The notes under the pieces were generated by a model that saw only the letters and a list, made by a program, of their open reading frames with translations, did no database searches and had not been told where the DNA came from. The position numbers and the translations under genes are program-made. DNA of 64,000 bases from Halalkalibacter alkaliphilus (GTDB lineage Bacteria > Bacillota > Bacilli > Bacillales > Bacillaceae_D), in the NCBI RefSeq assembly GCF_023555415.1, contig NZ_JAKRYL010000005.1:164630-228629 (forward strand), read 5' to 3'. Below, piece after piece: positions 62,759 through 64,000 of this stretch (position 1 is its first letter; each line of letters starts with the position of its first letter).

Positions 62759-63286
62759 TTAACTACCTTCTTCAATTCTATACTGAGCTTTCGATAAATG
62801 TACAACATCTTCGTTCGGATCATTTCCTTCGTACTGTACAGCCGTAACTTCGTACTCTGCAGGTTCCAGCATCCAGTCATATAGATCCAATAGAGACTGC
62901 ACCATTTCGCCGCCTTGTGCAGCCTCAACAAACATCTCATTTATATAAAAGAACACTTCTTTGTCTCCATCAAAGTTTTCAATTATGTATCCAATCTGAG
63001 TAACCATTGTATCATCTGGCACAAACAGAAACGGTACGTTACCTTGAGATGAGTCCCCACTTGCAGTCTGAATAATTAATACTCCTTCACCTGTTTCACT
63101 ATCATCTTCTGGATATGGATATTCACCTGTTAGGTCGTCCGTTCCCTCAACAAGTGGCTCTTGTCCAATTGGCTCTTCCTCGATCACCTCTTCAGGTTCA
63201 ACCTCTTCAACAGGTTCTTGTCCACCACAAGCAGTTAGAAAAGCAACTAGAAAAACTAGCCATAAAAAATGCTTTCGCCTTTTCAT
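62759..63286 (-). CDS. Acidic lipoprotein, uncharacterised
   Basis: 175 residues. Lipobox FLTAC (about residue 20), a Glu/Pro/Val-rich linker (VEEVEPEEVIEEEPIGQEPL) and a globular domain (about 75-165: GVLIIQTASGDSSQGNVPFL, IIENFDGDKEVFFYINEMFV). GGGGG precedes the ATG. Outer-surface protein of unknown role, again strongly acidic like the lipoprotein at 48082. Terminated by a repeat-family hairpin. Confidence 0.8.
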   Translation of the reverse strand: MKRRKHFLWLVFLVAFLTACGGQEPVEEVEPEEVIEEEPIGQEPLVEGTDDLTGEYPYPEDDSETGEGVLIIQTASGDSSQGNVPFLFVPDDTMVTQIGYIIENFDGDKEVFFYINEMFVEAAQGGEMVQSLLDLYDWMLEPAEYEVTAVQYEGNDPNEDVVHLSKAQYRIEEGS

Positions 63287-64000
63287 TTTGGCACCCCCTT
63301 TCTAGGTTTCAAACAAGTCATACCTATTAAAAGTAAAAGGTATTCCTCGTTTTATTATTTAAAAATATCGAACTAACTATGCTTTCTAAGCTCATTTTGA
63401 TTTAGCTGCTTTTAAGCCTACTTAAACTGCTTTGCGAGACTCTTTTCTGTCCAAACGATTATTGAGCATCACTAGTATAAGGAGAGTTGCTGTGGGGAGA
63501 GGTTGCTCCTTCAGGCGCTCTTCTGACAGGCGGATTCATCACATTATCGTTCGTATGTTAACCTGTTTGGCAACGTCCTGGCTCGCTATTTCTCTTCTAC
63601 GGGGATGATTATTGGGCAATGAAGTTCTTTCGTCGACATTTCTTACGTCGTGTTACGAAGAGAAAGGGTTCGTCTCACAGGAGGACATGGAGTTTTTTCA
63701 AAGAAGCATAATCATATTCGAGGAAGATGCTGTTGCTCCGGGCGCACTACTGATATTCAGCGTATGTCCGTTTCTCCTATTTCCATGCGGAGCGTGCACT
63801 GCCTGGCAACGTCCTGGCTCACCCTTTCTCTTCTACGGGGATGGTTACTCATGGAGTTGTTCTAAGAAGTAACTCACGTTGTGTTATGAAGAGAAAGGGT
63901 TCGTCTCACAGGGGGACATGGTGTTTTTTCAGAGAAGTATAATCATGTAGTAACCATCGGCCTACTCGAAGAAGATGTTGCTCCTTCGGACCAAAATCTT
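63287..64000. repeat. Gene-free end region with a diverged direct repeat of about 233 bp
   Basis: GCAACGTCCTGGCTC, TTTCTCTTCTACGGGGATG and GAAGAGAAAGGGTTCGTCTC occur at 63570-63685 and again at 63806-63910, offset 230-236. A third partial copy (GTTGCTCCTTC) starts near 63507 and another at 63973. Small ORFs across it are not accepted. No gene seen. Confidence 0.6.

Noticed and set aside
63570..63920. Possible 5S rRNA fragment (GCCTGGCAACGTCCT resembles the 5S 3' end)
   Set aside because: Only about 15 bases match, the remainder of 5S is absent, and the text recurs as part of a local repeat.

Overview
The window looks like chromosome of a spore-forming, Gram-positive member of the Bacillaceae, probably an alkaliphilic or salt-tolerant Bacillus relative. 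The support is a low-to-moderate GC content by eye, AGGAGG-type ribosome sites with frequent TTG/GTG starts, spore genes (SspH-type SASP, a YhcN/YlaJ lipoprotein, a LysM-Gmad2 protein), acidic secreted proteins, SLH surface anchoring and alkaline phosphatases. No rRNA, tRNA, CRISPR array or intact insertion sequence was seen. Most genes are on the minus strand.

Layout: 1-1.6 kb, a gene tail, a 5'-damaged LysM amidase and sspH. 1.7-4.1 kb, a polar amino acid ABC importer. 4.8-8.7 kb, a two-gene rifampicin-phosphotransferase/PEP-synthase-like enzyme with an MFS exporter. 8.9-10.8 kb, a Cys/Pro-rich small protein and a ParA ATPase with a SAP-like partner. 11-20.3 kb, secreted enzymes (Vpr-like subtilase, M14 carboxypeptidase, PhoA-type phosphatase), a spore lipoprotein and a frameshifted small gene. 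20.5-30.6 kb, a sugar or polyol uptake and catabolism operon with its own regulators. 30.8-38.6 kb, a GGDEF-EAL protein, a hydrolase, a KOW protein, a TauE exporter, an SLH-anchored glucosaminidase and an orphan gene. 38.8-44.5 kb, phnD-C-E-E with mgtC, a PHP phosphatase and a divergent GntR/PhnF-type regulator. 44.6-54.8 kb, small unknown genes, a WG-repeat protein, membrane proteins and a second alkaline phosphatase. 54.9-58.4 kb, RpiR regulator, ornithine-cyclodeaminase-like protein and GltS-like transporter. 58.6-63.3 kb, LysM-Gmad2 protein, KamA-like radical SAM enzyme, a DUF3967-like DNA-binding protein and a lipoprotein.

The most interesting unit is 20.5-30.6 kb. A histidine kinase begins with a sugar-ABC-type ATPase domain that has lost its Walker A lysine, signature, Walker B aspartate and H-loop histidine, followed by GAF, HisKA_2 and HATPase. 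Its neighbour is a REC-ANTAR response regulator, a class that acts on RNA antitermination. The sugar operon directly downstream has a consensus promoter and a leader of about 420 nt with two hairpins carrying the same 9-nt loop, a long hairpin with a U-tract, and a cre-like site. I infer a transporter-coupled sensor in which the dead ATPase docks on the RbsC-like permease or reads its state, the kinase phosphorylates the ANTAR protein, and this prevents termination ahead of the binding-protein gene. The catabolic genes (MDR dehydrogenase, FGGY kinase, AraD-type epimerase) suggest a pentitol or rare pentose.

The window is also rich in intergenic repeats: several dispersed hairpin families, a 52-bp tandem array before the second phosphatase gene, a 21-bp CTGTCC array, and an element of about 240 bp whose core also lies inside the DUF3967-like coding sequence. 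Phosphorus scavenging recurs (two alkaline phosphatases, phn transporter). Starts were chosen by ribosome-binding sites and family N-termini; ambiguous ones are marked.
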